Source: Erysipelotrichaceae bacterium (lineage in GTDB: Bacteria; Bacillota_I; Bacilli_A; Erysipelotrichales; Erysipelotrichaceae). Taken from it: a stretch of DNA of 14,752 bases. Of this stretch, positions 13,863 to 14,752 are shown in pieces. Position numbers and translations under genes: made by a program. The DNA lies in contig DOUE01000044.1 in assembly GCA_003520745.1 (NCBI GenBank), positions 1-14,752 of the forward strand, given 5' to 3'. Under the pieces are notes generated by a model. The model saw only the letters and a program-made list of their open reading frames with translations, did no database searches and had not been told where the DNA came from. Within the stretch, counting starts at the first letter, position 1, and each line of letters opens with the position of its first letter.

Positions 13863-14752
13863 ATGGAAATTTCAAGTCGACCGCAAGTCGTGGATGTCAT
13901 CGTCGTCGGGTCGGGATTCGCCGGTTTGAGCGTTGCGATCGAAGCGGCGTCGGGAAACGCCGAAGTGATCGTGCTGGAAAAGATGAAGGCGATCGGAGGG
14001 AATTCGATCATCAGCGATGGTGGGATCGCGGCCTGGGGGACAAAAGAACAACAAGACGCCGGTGTCATCGATACCGCGGAAAAGATGTTTGAAGATATGA
14101 TGCGATCGGGAGAAGGATTGAATGATCCAAAAATCGTGCGTTTGGTATGCGACCGCGCGGCGGAAGCGTATGCTTGGTCCAAAGACGTGTTGGGTGTGAA
14201 GTACCAGCCTCGTGTCAATCTCTTCGGAGGGCACAGCGTCCCGCGTTGTTATACGCCTGAAGACATCTCGGGCGTATCGACGATCCTGCGAATGAAGGAG
14301 AAGTTGGCGTCCTTATCTGTTCCGATTCATCTCGGCGTGTCCGTTGCTTCCCTGATCGTGGACGACCATCGTCGTGTCGTCGGCGTACGGGTGATCGACG
14401 GTTATTCGATGACTTCCCCGCATGAGGGGGAATATCGGGACATCCTGGCACGTAAAGGGGTCGTGATCGCTTCGGGGGGCTTTGGGGCGGATGTTTCGTT
14501 TCGCCAGCGACTCGACCCGAAACTGACCTCCGACATCCTTACGACCAACAAGCGCTCCGCGACATCCGAGCTCCTGCAAGCCTGCATGTCCATCGGCGCG
14601 AAGACGGCGAACCTGGACATCATCCAATGTATCCCCTGGACGACGCCGGATGAAAACGGTTATGGCAAGGGCGCTCTGTTCGGGGACTATATCGTTTCTT
14701 CCTACGGCGTATTGATCGATGTAAAGAGCGGAGAACGCTTTGTGGATGAGTT
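13863..14752 (+). CDS. Flavocytochrome c/fumarate-reductase-type FAD flavoprotein (partial, runs off the right edge)
   Basis: The frame from ATG 13863 is open to the window end (about 296 residues). It starts with a Rossmann FAD-binding motif VDVIVVGSGFAGLSVAIEA (G16, G18, G21) and then VLEKMKAIGGNSIISDGGIAAW, the GGNS...GG...A pattern of the fumarate reductase/flavocytochrome c family (PF00890). Further in are HSVPRCYTPEDISG, GVRV...IDG and ARKGVVIASGGFGAD, all typical. Members reduce fumarate, urocanate or other unsaturated acids; the substrate cannot be read here because the catalytic C-terminal part is missing. The FAD domain begins at the N-terminus, so no heme or FMN-binding domain and no signal peptide precede it. 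Ribosome site AAGGAGG lies at 13851-13857. The GC-rich codon use contrasts strongly with the cassettes. Confidence 0.9.
   Translation, partial: MEISSRPQVVDVIVVGSGFAGLSVAIEAASGNAEVIVLEKMKAIGGNSIISDGGIAAWGTKEQQDAGVIDTAEKMFEDMMRSGEGLNDPKIVRLVCDRAAEAYAWSKDVLGVKYQPRVNLFGGHSVPRCYTPEDISGVSTILRMKEKLASLSVPIHLGVSVASLIVDDHRRVVGVRVIDGYSMTSPHEGEYRDILARKGVVIASGGFGADVSFRQRLDPKLTSDILTTNKRSATSELLQACMSIGAKTANLDIIQCIPWTTPDENGYGKGALFGDYIVSSYGVLIDVKSGERFVDE

Noticed and set aside
13826..14627. Several minus-strand frames opposite the flavoprotein gene
   Set aside because: They are shadows of the GC-rich plus-strand gene, which has clear FAD-binding motifs and a strong ribosome site.
1..14752. Alternative genetic code (TGA as Trp)
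   Set aside because: TGA serves as the stop of the gene ending at 6466 and of the ATPase ending at 11336, and Trp is encoded by TGG.
1..14752. Integrase, replication or conjugation genes
   Set aside because: No frame shows a tyrosine or serine recombinase, relaxase or replication protein; the only mobility genes are IS transposases and their fragments.

Overview
The window looks like an accessory island at the edge of a chromosomal region in a low-GC Bacillota/Mycoplasmatota-type bacterium. It uses the standard code: TGA ends real genes and TGG encodes Trp. The AT-rich stretch from 1 to about 12,625 holds insertion-sequence debris and small cargo modules. From about 12,640 onward the DNA is visibly richer in GC and carries ordinary-looking chromosomal genes (a small membrane protein, a Pr6Pr-type membrane protein and a flavocytochrome c/fumarate-reductase-type flavoprotein that runs off the right edge).

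The main structural feature is a repeated ~200-bp site, present intact twice (7819-8022 and 11460-11664), once split by an IS (1928-2036 plus 3858-3960), once as a right half only (12566-12623) and once as a diverged inverted copy (123-288). Each intact copy has a pair of TGACTATACAA-like direct repeats on the left, a spacer, a short sequence resembling a tRNA 3' end (CATCCGCTCCA, Gly-like), a strong hairpin terminator, and a second pair of TGACTATACAA-like repeats. This is how I would expect a tyrosine-recombinase attachment site (arm sites - core - arm sites) to look. Cargo lies between the sites, but there is no integrase. I read the region as a tandem array of integrase-less cassettes.

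Layout: (1) the right end of an ISL3-type element (1-122), then the inverted site; (2) a PGN_0703-type putative restriction endonuclease that seems to have lost its N-terminus, and a small zinc-ribbon membrane protein; (3) the split site, interrupted by an ISL3-family IS that is itself inserted in a MITE-like relative, both with exact 8-bp target duplications; (4) a decayed transposase remnant, then a secreted 142-aa peptide gene facing away from a four-gene ABC operon whose ATPase has the E-loop known from bacteriocin-immunity transporters; (5) an intact site; (6) a lactococcin-972-type operon: secreted peptide with two cysteines, seven-TM DUF1430/TIGR01654-type protein, and dedicated ABC ATPase; (7) another intact site; (8) fused ISL3 and IS3 transposase fragments; (9) a right half-site, then the chromosome.

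Functionally, two neighbouring cassettes each pair a Sec-secreted small protein with an ABC transporter, so the island looks like a bacteriocin/immunity locus built by repeated insertions at one attachment site.
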